Of a stretch of DNA of 7,253 bases, positions 1 through 6,461 are shown in pieces. The stretch lies in the NCBI GenBank assembly GCA_037444855.1, contig JBBILO010000029.1, forward strand, positions 1-7,253. Reading direction: 5' to 3'. The translations under genes and the position numbers were made by a program. Positions within the stretch are counted from its first letter, which is position 1. Every line of letters starts with the position of its first letter. The DNA is from JBBILO01 sp037444855 (GTDB lineage Bacteria > Patescibacteriota > Microgenomatia > UBA1406 > GWC2-37-13). The notes beneath the pieces are model-generated. The model ran no database searches. It was not told the DNA's origin and saw nothing but the letters and a program-made list of their open reading frames with translations.

Positions 1-127
1 TGGTTAAGATCTTGACGAGGTTGGTTTCTGGAATCAAGATAGGCTCGATTGGTATACAAACGGGCAGAGGCAACTCCTGGTGGAATCACTACTTTTAATC
101 TTACCTCAACTGGTTTTGGAGTTGGTG
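1..127 (-). repeat. Direct repeat, second copy, cut by window edge
   Basis: This is identical to 361-487; the first mismatch is at 128 (c against t at 488). It begins the second 120-residue unit of the surface protein. The absence of even a synonymous difference over about 42 codons means a very recent duplication, gene conversion or an assembly effect. The window starts inside this copy, so the number of further copies is unknown. Confidence 0.95.
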
Positions 128-2015
128 CTGGTCTTAGACAACGAAGTCTTATCTCTTGGAAAATTGATTGTTCTTTTTCTAAATTAACCGAAACCTCTTT
201 AATATCTGATTCCTGCTGATAACCTGGTTCACATCTATACTTTACCCAATATCTAGCACCTCTATCAGCCGTTAAGAAATAGTTTTCTGGATAAGTAAAG
301 ACATAGATGGGAGAAAGAGCACTAGTGGCCTTTGAAGGATTGGGTTGTAATTCAAGAGCTTGGTTAAGATCTTGACGAGGTTGGTTTCTGGAATCAAGAT
401 AGGCTCGATTGGTATACAAACGGGCAGAGGCAACTCCTGGTGGAATCACTACTTTTAATCTTACCTCAACTGGTTTTGGAGTTGGTGTTGGTGTTTTAGT
501 TGGTGCTGGTGTTTGAGTTGGTGTTGATTTTTGACAATTGTATTCAAAATTTAAATCAAGCATTGAAGAATTATTGAATGGCAATGACAATGGTAACAGC
601 GTCTCTGTTTGATCATCTTCAAAAGAAAGAAAAGCATGAACCTCTTGAGGCGTAATTTGTGAGTCAAAATCAAATTGGTCCTCAATTACTGTAGAAAATT
701 CACTAAGATTTAAATTAACTACTTCTATCAGCGAATCACTATTATTTGGTTTTAGAAAAATTGAAAGATTTTTTAAGTTGATTGTCTCGTTCTCACAATT
801 TATGAACTTTAAAGTTGATTTATATGATATTACAGTTCGCTTCTTTTTACTATCAACAGTTTCTAGAGACGGCATAGGTACAGTAATAGATTGTCTTGAA
901 CTCTCTGTAGGTGAAGGAGTTCTAATTGCATAATTGTTAATGGTTGGATTTATTTGCTTAGGCAAAGTTACTCTCAAAGTTGGTTGAATCACAGGAGTTA
1001 AAATTTTATTTCGATTTAAAGAAGAAGTTAGTGTTGATGGTTTAGTTGGTATTTGAGTTAGTGTTGGTGGTTTAGTTGGTGTTAGTGTTTGAGTTGGTAT
1101 TGGTGTTTTAGTTGGTGTTGGAGTTCGTGTTTTAGTTGGTGTTGGTGGAAAATGTTGTACTGGCGATTCAATTTTTTGTTCAAGCTCATAACACCAAACA
1201 GCGCTATTTTTTTTACAGATTTGATAACCCACTGGACAAGAAAAACTTGAATCAGTGCAACTTCTAATTATTTGGGGAGATACATTAGAAGGACAGGTAA
1301 CTAAATTAGTGCAAATACCTTGATTTCCTTGGCAACCACCTGTACATTCATTAATTGCTAAATCAACTTGTGGTACAGGTGATATAGACTCGGATCCAAT
1401 CTGACAGCTGCGGCAACTGACACAACTAGGTTTTTCGACTACCTGATTATTACTGCAAACTTTGTCGATAATTACATAACGTGCTCTATTGGTATCACAA
1501 TCCATTCTAATATTTGGTTGTATTATATAGCCGTTTGGCTTACCACAACAAATACCTCGACATGAAGACAAAGTTATTTGAGGGGTGACACCGTTAACAT
1601 TCAAAAGTATTGACTTACCAGTAGATGGTCCACATTCGGTTCGAAAATCATAAGCAAAAAGTTGGTACACAGCGCTAGGATCGATTTCTTCTTCCATTCT
1701 GACTTGAAAACTGCACTTTCTCCCGCTACATGTCCCACTTTCCATTCCTATCGGCCAACCACCATTTTTACTCAAACCGCAAGCCATTGTATATTGATTT
1801 ACAATTACTCCACTTACTTGACAAGTAAAAATTTGTCCAGGATTAATAGAATTAGGTGAATACGTTAACGTCTCAACTGTGCTACATCCCGCTGCCTTGG
1901 GCAATACATTTTTTGAGTTTTTAGTAAAAAAAGAAGAAATCAGGGAAGTTACTCCCATCACAATTATCCCCCCAATAGCAATTATTGTGGAAATTTCACC
2001 CCTTTGTCTAAACAT
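1..2015 (-). CDS. Cys-rich, Pro/Thr-linked cell-surface protein with C-terminal repeats (3' end missing)
   Basis: An open frame of 671 codons runs from an ATG at 2015-2013 to the window edge without a stop, so the C-terminus is missing. Residues 8-30 are one hydrophobic segment after a short basic N-terminus (R3, R5), which suggests a membrane anchor with the rest outside the cell. Residues 44-275 hold 22 cysteines, in motifs such as CRGICCG and CVSCRSC; the first part (about 44-165) could be a disulfide-bonded Ig-like domain, but I cannot name a family. Pro/Thr linkers lie at 290-331 and 498-515. A region without recognisable homology separates them. A 120-residue unit starts at V516 and restarts at V636 after a short PAPTPKP linker. 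The start is the first ATG before the anchor; no Shine-Dalgarno precedes it. A type IV pilin-like leader (RG|E) was considered, but the usual Glu at +5 is absent. The role is unknown; adhesion or surface display is an inference. Confidence 0.85.
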   Translation of the reverse strand, partial: MFRQRGEISTIIAIGGIIVMGVTSLISSFFTKNSKNVLPKAAGCSTVETLTYSPNSINPGQIFTCQVSGVIVNQYTMACGLSKNGGWPIGMESGTCSGRKCSFQVRMEEEIDPSAVYQLFAYDFRTECGPSTGKSILLNVNGVTPQITLSSCRGICCGKPNGYIIQPNIRMDCDTNRARYVIIDKVCSNNQVVEKPSCVSCRSCQIGSESISPVPQVDLAINECTGGCQGNQGICTNLVTCPSNVSPQIIRSCTDSSFSCPVGYQICKKNSAVWCYELEQKIESPVQHFPPTPTKTRTPTPTKTPIPTQTLTPTKPPTLTQIPTKPSTLTSSLNRNKILTPVIQPTLRVTLPKQINPTINNYAIRTPSPTESSRQSITVPMPSLETVDSKKKRTVISYKSTLKFINCENETINLKNLSIFLKPNNSDSLIEVVNLNLSEFSTVIEDQFDFDSQITPQEVHAFLSFEDDQTETLLPLSLPFNNSSMLDLNFEYNCQKSTPTQTPAPTKTPTPTPKPVEVRLKVVIPPGVASARLYTNRAYLDSRNQPRQDLNQALELQPNPSKATSALSPIYVFTYPENYFLTADRGARYWVKYRCEPGYQQESDIKEVSVNLEKEQSIFQEIRLRCLRPAPTPKPVEVRLKVVIPPGVASARLYTNRAYLDSRNQPRQDLN
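361..487 (-). repeat. Direct repeat, first copy in the gene (start of 120-residue unit)
   Basis: These 127 bases are identical to 1-127, an offset of exactly 360 bp, so the reading frame is kept. They encode the end of the second Pro/Thr linker and the first part of the C-terminal repeat unit (VEVRLKVVIPPGVASARLY and the residues after it). The full unit would span residues 516-635 and ends with a Cys-containing strand and a short Pro linker. Confidence 0.95.
471..524 (-). repeat. Second Pro/Thr linker of the surface protein
   Basis: This encodes residues 498-515, an alternating T-P-T-Q/K pattern ending in PKP, placed directly before the 120-residue repeat unit. A shorter form (PAPTPKP, residues 629-635) precedes the second unit, so each unit seems to carry its own linker. 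Confidence 0.75.
1023..1148 (-). repeat. Low-complexity Pro/Thr linker repeat
   Basis: The coding strand is made of short degenerate units such as CCAACTAAAACA and CCAACACTAACTCAA, encoding P-T-K/Q-T/P/I-P-T steps at residues 290-331. It joins the Cys-rich part of the surface protein to the following domain. Such linkers are usually extended and, when outside the cell, act as spacers. The short repeat units could change in number by replication slippage. Confidence 0.8.
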
Positions 2016-2042
2016 TTTAACTTATTTTATTTTTATACATAA

Positions 2043-2048
2043 ACTATA
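2043..2048 (-). promoter_or_regulatory. Possible -10 box for the surface-protein gene
   Basis: On the minus strand the hexamer TATAGT would place transcription start near 2036, about 20 nt before the ATG at 2015. No convincing -35 is seen. Alternatives are TATAAA at 2032-2037, or TATAAT inside the palindrome at 2167-2176, which would give a leader of about 145 nt. In such AT-rich DNA chance matches are common, so this is weak. Confidence 0.22.
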
Positions 2049-2145
2049 ACAAAAATGCTCAATTAATTAAATAATTCTTATAAAAATATTCTTTTTTTAA
2101 AATAGACCTTTAATATTTTTTATTGCGGCAAGAAAAGATTATTGG

Positions 2146-2196
2146 TTTTCAATCAATTCTAAATTTATTATATAATTTACTAGTTTAGATTGAAAA
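2146..2196. repeat. Imperfect inverted repeat around an ATTATATAAT palindrome
   Basis: The left arm TTTTCAATC-aatt-CTAAA (2146-2163) pairs with TTTAGATTGAAAA (2184-2196), giving 8 plus 5 base pairs with a bulge. The centre holds the perfect palindrome ATTATATAAT (2167-2176), which offers a TATAAT hexamer on each strand. It lies about 130-180 bp upstream of the surface-protein gene. It could be an operator or promoter region, or an RNA hairpin in a long leader; AT richness makes chance pairing possible. Confidence 0.35.
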
Positions 2197-2264
2197 AAAT
2201 CAAAAGTAAAATTAATCAATGAGTGGTAAACCCTTGATTTGCGTTTAAGTCTTAGAAAAGAATT

Positions 2265-2295
2265 ACGGGAAGTATTTTATCAAAAAAATTCCCGT
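2265..2295. repeat. Inverted repeat ACGGGAA / TTCCCGT
   Basis: The arms at 2265-2271 and 2289-2295 pair over 7 bp with a 17-base spacer, and can be extended by a G-T and a T-A pair. They are among the few GC-containing words in this very AT-rich gap, which makes chance less likely than for the AT-only repeats nearby. No T-run follows on either strand, so it is not a typical terminator. It may be a protein-binding site or a stem of an unrecognised RNA. Confidence 0.35.
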
Positions 2296-2408
2296 GAGAT
2301 AAATATTTCTTAAATTTATTTTTATAAAAAGGTCTTGTTTATCCTCAATGCGAAACCCTCCCAATGATCAAGATAATATATCAGTAAGAAGTTGTCTGTT
2401 TTTAAAAC

Positions 2409-2425
2409 AATCATCAAAAATGATT
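2409..2425. repeat. Small hairpin AATCAT-caaaa-ATGATT
   Basis: A 6-bp stem (2409-2414 with 2420-2425) encloses a 5-base loop. It lies in the long intergenic gap and is not followed by a T-tract on either strand. It is weak by itself and noted because little else structures this region. Confidence 0.25.
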
Positions 2426-2807
2426 ATATACCACGTGAAAGAACATTGAATTAAGAGTCTAAAATTAAAAATTCTGTGAACCAAATATTTGAATTCAGAC
2501 CAATATAAACACTTATCTTAAAATTTAATGCTTTATAGAGATTAATTAAAAATAATTTTTCTCCCTATTAGTTTTATACAACGATAAGGAAAATTATTTC
2601 TAACATCCCTTAAGTTTAAAAAGTAATTATTCCTATAATTTTTTTTAGTATAAATTTTTTATAATTTTGTTAAATTCAATCAATTATTATTACTTATTTA
2701 TTACTTTATCTTGTACACAACTTATTTTTAATATAATTTAACTTTAATAAGAATACCTTTCTTTAAATTACCATCTAAGATTAAAAAATCGTTTACAAAC
2801 TAAATTT

Positions 2808-5078
2808 CTAATATCTTAATCTTACCTTTTCATATCCATTCCAATCATCGTTAATTAATCCTTGATATTGACCGGTACACCAAATCAAAGGTAGTTCTGA
2901 ATGATAATTGCCAATGAATTGCGGTCGAAAATTATCAAATGAAGAATTCTTGGTAATTGATTGGTTTTTAAACCAATAATTTTTTTCCTTATTAAACACC
3001 CATTCTTCTATTTCTAATTTATTTCTTTGTTTACTAATAATAATCCGATCACTATTTTGTGGATCAAAAACCCCTCCTCCGGAGAAAAAATGATTATGAT
3101 TATATAAAAGTTTAGAACTACTAATTAATTCATCTCGCCATCCATTTTTCTGCCAACGAATAATTCTTAACTGATGATTGGGATCGCTGTTGTAAGTATA
3201 GAAAATTAAAGGATTGTTCTCTTTGTCAACAATCACATCCCAAATATAGGCAGGTTTATCTTTTGTTTCTAAAACTAATGTTTGATCACTATCATTGATT
3301 GGTAGAGATAATTTTTGTCCATTTTTATTCATCCAACTTTCACCTCCATCATGACTAAAGGCATAGTATAAATTAAATTTCGGTGGGTAACCTTCCTGAC
3401 CTAAATTCCAAGCTAAATGAAGAGTATTTTGCTTTTGGTAAACGAAGGCATAAACACCAATTTTTCCAAAATTTACTAACTCAATTGGATCTCCCCAACT
3501 TTTACCTTTGTCAACTGAAACCCGGTAATATTCTTGAGAATGATAATAAACTCCTTTCCGATAGAAAAGGATAATTTGTCCATCAGGTAATAATTTAGGC
3601 TGAGGATAGGTATAATAGTCTTCTTTTTTATCATCAGCTAAGTTGGTTCTTCGACTCCAATGACGGATATCTTCAGGATAAAGACTTTTCTTAACAAAAA
3701 AGGCGTTTTTTACATCATGAACTGTGTAAAAAATCATAAGATAACCATCAGGAAGAATAAGGAGAGAAGGAGCGTTATGATCATCTTTAGCTTCTTTTTT
3801 ATATTCAGGAAATAAATCATCAACTGTCACGATCGTTGAAAATTCTTTTTTTTGGTGATCGTAATATCGCATCTGAATTTTCCCTGAATGAGAAATCCAA
3901 CTGATGTAACTTCGATCATAACGACCGACAAAACGAATAGCTGCTGGTTTTTGAATCCATTCCAAAATTGCCCCTTTTGCAATAGTGTTTTTTTGTTTAT
4001 TAAGAAAATTTAAAAAAAAGGCGGAGAGAAAAAAGATCCCAACGATTAGAATAAAAGAAAAAATAATTCTCTTTTGAAGTCTAAATAATTTATTAAAAAT
4101 CATCAAAGAAACAATCGTTAAAAGAATAATCAATATAGTTTTCTGATAGATTTTTAAATCTAACTCAAATCTTTTATTAATAGTAAAAACAAAGTCAATA
4201 AAAATATAATGGACAAAAAAAAGATGGTATGAGTTTTTTCCCAAACATGTCATCGCTTTTCTAAAAATTTGTCTTCCAAATAAATTAAATTTAGAAACGA
4301 AAACCAATAAATAAGTAATCGCCAAGCCATAACTTAAATATAGTAAATTTGGGGGATATTTATTTTCAGTAAAAATAATTTTCGGACGATAATAATAAAA
4401 AAATAAAAAGATAAGGCTAAAAAAAAGAACCATAAAAATATAAAATTTTTTGATATTGATTTTTTTTAGCTTATTTTCAATTAAAAAACTAAACATTCCC
4501 AAATAAAAAACCATCAGCCAGGGAAGTATCATAACCCATTTAAAATGTTGATAGGGAAACTTAAACAAGGAAAAATAAACAGAAGATAATACCGAAATAA
4601 AAAAAATAATTAAAAAACTCTTTTTATTTTTGAAACTAAAAGCAATTAATGGTGAAAGAATCGTCAATTGAATAAAAAGTAAAACTAACCAGTTAAAATC
4701 AACCCCTCCCAAAAGAAAAATTGAGTAAAGAATAAACTTTAAATCTTTTAACAAACCTATACCTTGAAAAAAATTTGGAAAAATAAACCATAAAAAATAA
4801 TGAAGAAATAAGAAAAAATAGTAAGGAAAAAGTAAGCGAATTAGTCTTTTTTTTATCCATGAAAAATAATTCCTGTTATTAAAGAGATATTTTTTATAAA
4901 CACTAGCCCATAAATAACCTGAAGTAAAAACAAAAATTGGAACGACAAAATGAAGCCAGTTCCAAGAATGATAAATCAACTTATCATTTAAGTAATAAGA
5001 AAAGACATGAATAATCATCAAAACTATAACCGCCACTGCTTTTAAGAAATCAATATGAAGATATCTTTCTTTTTTCAT
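2808..5078 (-). CDS. Acyltransferase-3 membrane protein fused to an extracellular BNR-type beta-propeller
   Basis: The product has 756 residues. Residues 1-335 form an acyltransferase-3 (OafA/YrhL-type) domain with about ten membrane helices. Helix 1 carries D10 and the family's basic-X10-His motif as K13/H24 (Lys where Arg is usual); LGKNSYHLFFVH (279-290) matches the late conserved segment. Such enzymes move acyl groups across the membrane onto glycans. A further helix (about 338-358) leads into a soluble C-terminal part (about 380-756), placed outside the cell by analogy with acyltransferases that carry a periplasmic SGNH domain. That part has two Asp-boxes, SVDKGKSW (521-528) and SHDGGESW (575-582), and DDHNAP (432-437), which resembles the BNR_4 propeller family. 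H434, H454, Y491 and R507 resemble a catalytic set recalled from ulvan lyases of PL24/PL25; no sialidase FRIP motif is seen. The glycan substrate is unknown. No Shine-Dalgarno precedes the ATG (5078-5076). The gene stops with TAG. Confidence 0.9.
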   Translation of the reverse strand: MKKERYLHIDFLKAVAVIVLMIIHVFSYYLNDKLIYHSWNWLHFVVPIFVFTSGYLWASVYKKYLFNNRNYFSWIKKRLIRLLFPYYFFLFLHYFLWFIFPNFFQGIGLLKDLKFILYSIFLLGGVDFNWLVLLFIQLTILSPLIAFSFKNKKSFLIIFFISVLSSVYFSLFKFPYQHFKWVMILPWLMVFYLGMFSFLIENKLKKINIKKFYIFMVLFFSLIFLFFYYYRPKIIFTENKYPPNLLYLSYGLAITYLLVFVSKFNLFGRQIFRKAMTCLGKNSYHLFFVHYIFIDFVFTINKRFELDLKIYQKTILIILLTIVSLMIFNKLFRLQKRIIFSFILIVGIFFLSAFFLNFLNKQKNTIAKGAILEWIQKPAAIRFVGRYDRSYISWISHSGKIQMRYYDHQKKEFSTIVTVDDLFPEYKKEAKDDHNAPSLLILPDGYLMIFYTVHDVKNAFFVKKSLYPEDIRHWSRRTNLADDKKEDYYTYPQPKLLPDGQIILFYRKGVYYHSQEYYRVSVDKGKSWGDPIELVNFGKIGVYAFVYQKQNTLHLAWNLGQEGYPPKFNLYYAFSHDGGESWMNKNGQKLSLPINDSDQTLVLETKDKPAYIWDVIVDKENNPLIFYTYNSDPNHQLRIIRWQKNGWRDELISSSKLLYNHNHFFSGGGVFDPQNSDRIIISKQRNKLEIEEWVFNKEKNYWFKNQSITKNSSFDNFRPQFIGNYHSELPLIWCTGQYQGLINDDWNGYEKVRLRY

Positions 5079-5092
5079 TAATAAATTTCATT

Positions 5093-5098
5093 AGTATA
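5093..5098 (-). promoter_or_regulatory. Candidate -10 box (TATACT) of the acyltransferase fusion gene
   Basis: TATACT on the minus strand puts the expected transcription start near 5086, only about 8 nt before the ATG at 5078. The word TATACTAAT is shared with the -10 region of the divergent DUF763 gene, which supports both. No good -35 was found 15-19 bp upstream. Confidence 0.4.
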
Positions 5099-5117
5099 CA
5101 AAATAATAGAAAAATCT

Positions 5118-5141
5118 AATTTAAAATTTTAATTTTAAATT
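5118..5141. repeat. AT-only palindrome in the divergent intergenic region
   Basis: AATTTAAAATT (5118-5128) and AATTTTAAATT (5131-5141) are exact reverse complements around a 2-base centre. The element lies 20-45 bp upstream of the proposed -10 of the minus-strand acyltransferase gene. It might be an operator or a bent, easily melted site, but A/T-only palindromes arise readily in such DNA. Confidence 0.35.
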
Positions 5142-5185
5142 ATAAAACAATTTCAAATTTTTAGTTAATCATGCATATCGCCACC

Positions 5186-5210
5186 TTTCGATCGTATTTC
5201 GATCGTTTTT
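5186..5210. repeat. Two TTTCGATCG words 11 bp apart, followed by T5
   Basis: TTTCGATCG occurs at 5186-5194 and 5197-5205. Each holds the palindrome CGATCG (5189-5194, 5200-5205), spaced 11 bp, about one helical turn. The two palindromes can also pair with each other as a 6-bp stem with a TATTT loop followed by TTTTT (5206-5210), which is the form of a weak plus-strand intrinsic terminator. There is no plus-strand gene upstream to terminate in this window, so a paired operator for the divergent genes is at least as likely. Confidence 0.4.
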
Positions 5211-5227
5211 CCCGTTTTAAGTTTCAT

Positions 5228-5255
5228 GTTCTACGTTCTACGTTCTACGTTATAC
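5228..5255 (+). repeat. Heptamer tandem repeat (GTTCTAC x3 plus GTTATAC)
   Basis: Three perfect copies of GTTCTAC (5228-5234, 5235-5241, 5242-5248) are followed by one altered copy, GTTATAC (5249-5255). The C-to-A change in the last copy creates the TATACT -10 box of the DUF763 gene, eight bases before its ATG. Copy-number change by slippage would alter the DNA just upstream of the promoter. Confidence 0.85.
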
Positions 5256-5256
5256 T
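5251..5256 (+). promoter_or_regulatory. Candidate -10 box (TATACT) giving a leaderless DUF763 transcript
   Basis: If TATACT occupies -12 to -7, position +1 falls on 5263, the A of the ATG, so the transcript would have no leader. This agrees with the lack of a Shine-Dalgarno sequence. No -35 resembling TTGACA lies at the usual distance, which is filled by the heptamer repeat. The call rests on the hexamer and its spacing only. Confidence 0.45.
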
Positions 5257-5262
5257 AATAAT

Positions 5263-6382
5263 ATGCGCCGAGGAATTGCTACATTTACTCTTGATTGGGG
5301 CAAGTGTCCGCCATGGTTGTTTGAACGAATGACAAAATTGGCAAGAATTATCGCCATTGCCATGGTGGAAAATTTTGGACCAGAAGAATTTGTTAAAAGG
5401 CTGGCTGATCCAGTTTGGTTTCAGTCTTTTGGTTCTCTTCTTGCCTTTGATTGGAATGCTTCTGGTTTAACAACAACAACGCTTGGGGCTCTAAAAAAAG
5501 CTATTTTTGGTTTAGAAAAAGATTTGGGAATTTTTATTGCCGGCGGTAAAGGAAAAACTTCCAGAAAAACCCCAGATCAAATCATTGAAAAATCAGAAAT
5601 CGCTGACTTAGAATTAGAAAAAGCCAATAATCTTGTTTATCTTTCTCGTTTGACCGCCAAAGTTGATACTGCTTTAATCCAAGATGGTTTTCAAATTTAT
5701 CACCATAATTTTATCTTTAACAAAAACCGGTCATTGGGCGGTTATTCAGCAAGGAATGAATATCAAATGGCAAAAAGCCCGTCGTTATCATTGGTATTCG
5801 CAAACAATCAAAGACCCAACAATCGAACCTCATCAAGGAATTCAAAGTGAGATAGTTTTACCGAAAGTCCTTAATTTAACTGCAAAAAAAAGTTTACCCA
5901 ATCGCCAAGGGGTGATTGAAATCGTTACTGATAGAAAAACCCTCCAATATGAAGTTAAAAGATTAATCAAAAAAGCCAACGAGCAAGAAAATCAATTAAT
6001 TTTATTAAATTTGTCCGATCGTGAATTTTACTCACCGCGTTTTGTTAAAGAAACTTTTACTCCAAGATTGGAGCAATCAATCAAACAAATTATTGAAAAG
6101 CCGATTGAAAATTTTACGGACGTGTTAATGACGTCTAAAGTTGGTCCAAAAACTATCAGAGCATTAAGTTTAATTGCCGAGTTAATCACGGGAAGTCGGC
6201 CCTCTTTTGAGGATCCAGTCCGCTATACCTTTGCTTTTGGTGGCAAAGACGGTATCCCCTATCCGGTTGATAGAAAAACCTATGATCAAACAATTGAGGT
6301 GATTGAAAAAGCAATTAAAAAATCATCTCTTTCTTACTTTCAAAAGGAAAAACTGCTCAGAAAAACACATTTATTATTTTAA
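5263..6382 (+). pseudogene. DUF763 family protein, frameshifted
   Basis: Two overlapping open frames (5263-5850 and 5684-6382) together make one protein of the uncharacterised DUF763 family of bacteria and archaea. The first frame matches from MRRGIATFTLDWGKCPPWLF to YHHNFIFNK (residue 154). The second continues from TGHWAVIQQGMN, through ARRYHW and EPHQGI, to FGGKDGIPYPVDR near the end. Removing one A from the A5 run at 5722-5726 joins them into 372 residues, a normal family length. VGPKTIRAL (about 293-301 in the joined product) resembles a helix-hairpin-helix DNA-binding turn; the family's function is not known to me. No signal peptide or membrane segment is seen. The lesion may be a sequencing or assembly error or a real mutation; programmed +1 shifting is less likely, as no known shift signal is visible. 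Family assignment is confident; the pseudogene status is not. Confidence 0.8.
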
Positions 6383-6404
6383 AAATCTTAATCTTCCTAT
6401 AGTA

Positions 6405-6432
6405 TTGATTTAGAAATAATTTGTGATAAAAT
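6405..6432 (+). promoter_or_regulatory. Candidate promoter of the Nudix gene (TTGATT-16-TAAAAT, extended -10)
   Basis: A -35-like TTGATT (6405-6410) is followed after 16 bp by TAAAAT (6427-6432), preceded by TG at 6424-6425 as in extended -10 promoters. Transcription would start near 6439, with a leader of about 23 nt that holds no Shine-Dalgarno sequence. It lies just after the DUF763 stop, so the Nudix gene can be expressed on its own. Confidence 0.5.
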
Positions 6433-6461
6433 ATTTTTTCGCTTTTAGTTTTTTTAAAAAT

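Larger units (their letters stand above)
2016..2807. other. Long AT-rich intergenic region, no gene recognised
   Basis: These 792 bases separate the start of the surface-protein gene from the stop of the acyltransferase fusion. Reading both strands I find no tRNA-like cloverleaf, no open frame with family resemblance and no clear intrinsic terminator after the fusion gene (stop at 2808-2810). The region holds three inverted repeats, listed separately, and many A/T runs. The longest start-to-stop frame I noticed is 33 codons at 2348-2449 on the plus strand, without a ribosome site; I do not call it a gene. A small RNA or a decayed gene cannot be excluded. Confidence 0.6.

Noticed and set aside
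1..487. CRISPR array or insertion-sequence ends
   Set aside because: The repeat is in frame, 127 bp long with a 360-bp period and codes for protein; there are no short spacers, terminal inverted repeats or transposase.
1662..1859. Plus-strand open frame of 65 codons
   Set aside because: It lies entirely inside the surface-protein gene on the other strand, has no family resemblance and no start signals.
2348..2449. 33-codon plus-strand frame in the long intergenic gap, open back to 2303
   Set aside because: It has no promoter or ribosome site at a sensible distance, no recognisable protein features, and a length expected by chance.
2740..2807. Terminator after the fusion gene (AAGAA-aggta-TTCTT on the minus strand)
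   Set aside because: The stem is 5 bp of mostly A-T pairs without a following T-tract, too weak to call.
3383..3574. Plus-strand open frame of 63 codons
   Set aside because: It is a shadow of the propeller-coding part of the fusion gene, which is clearly the real coding strand.
5684..6382. A separate gene starting at the ATG at 5684
   Set aside because: Its first 14 residues do not resemble the family, and the rest is the C-terminal part of DUF763, so it is the continuation of the frameshifted gene.
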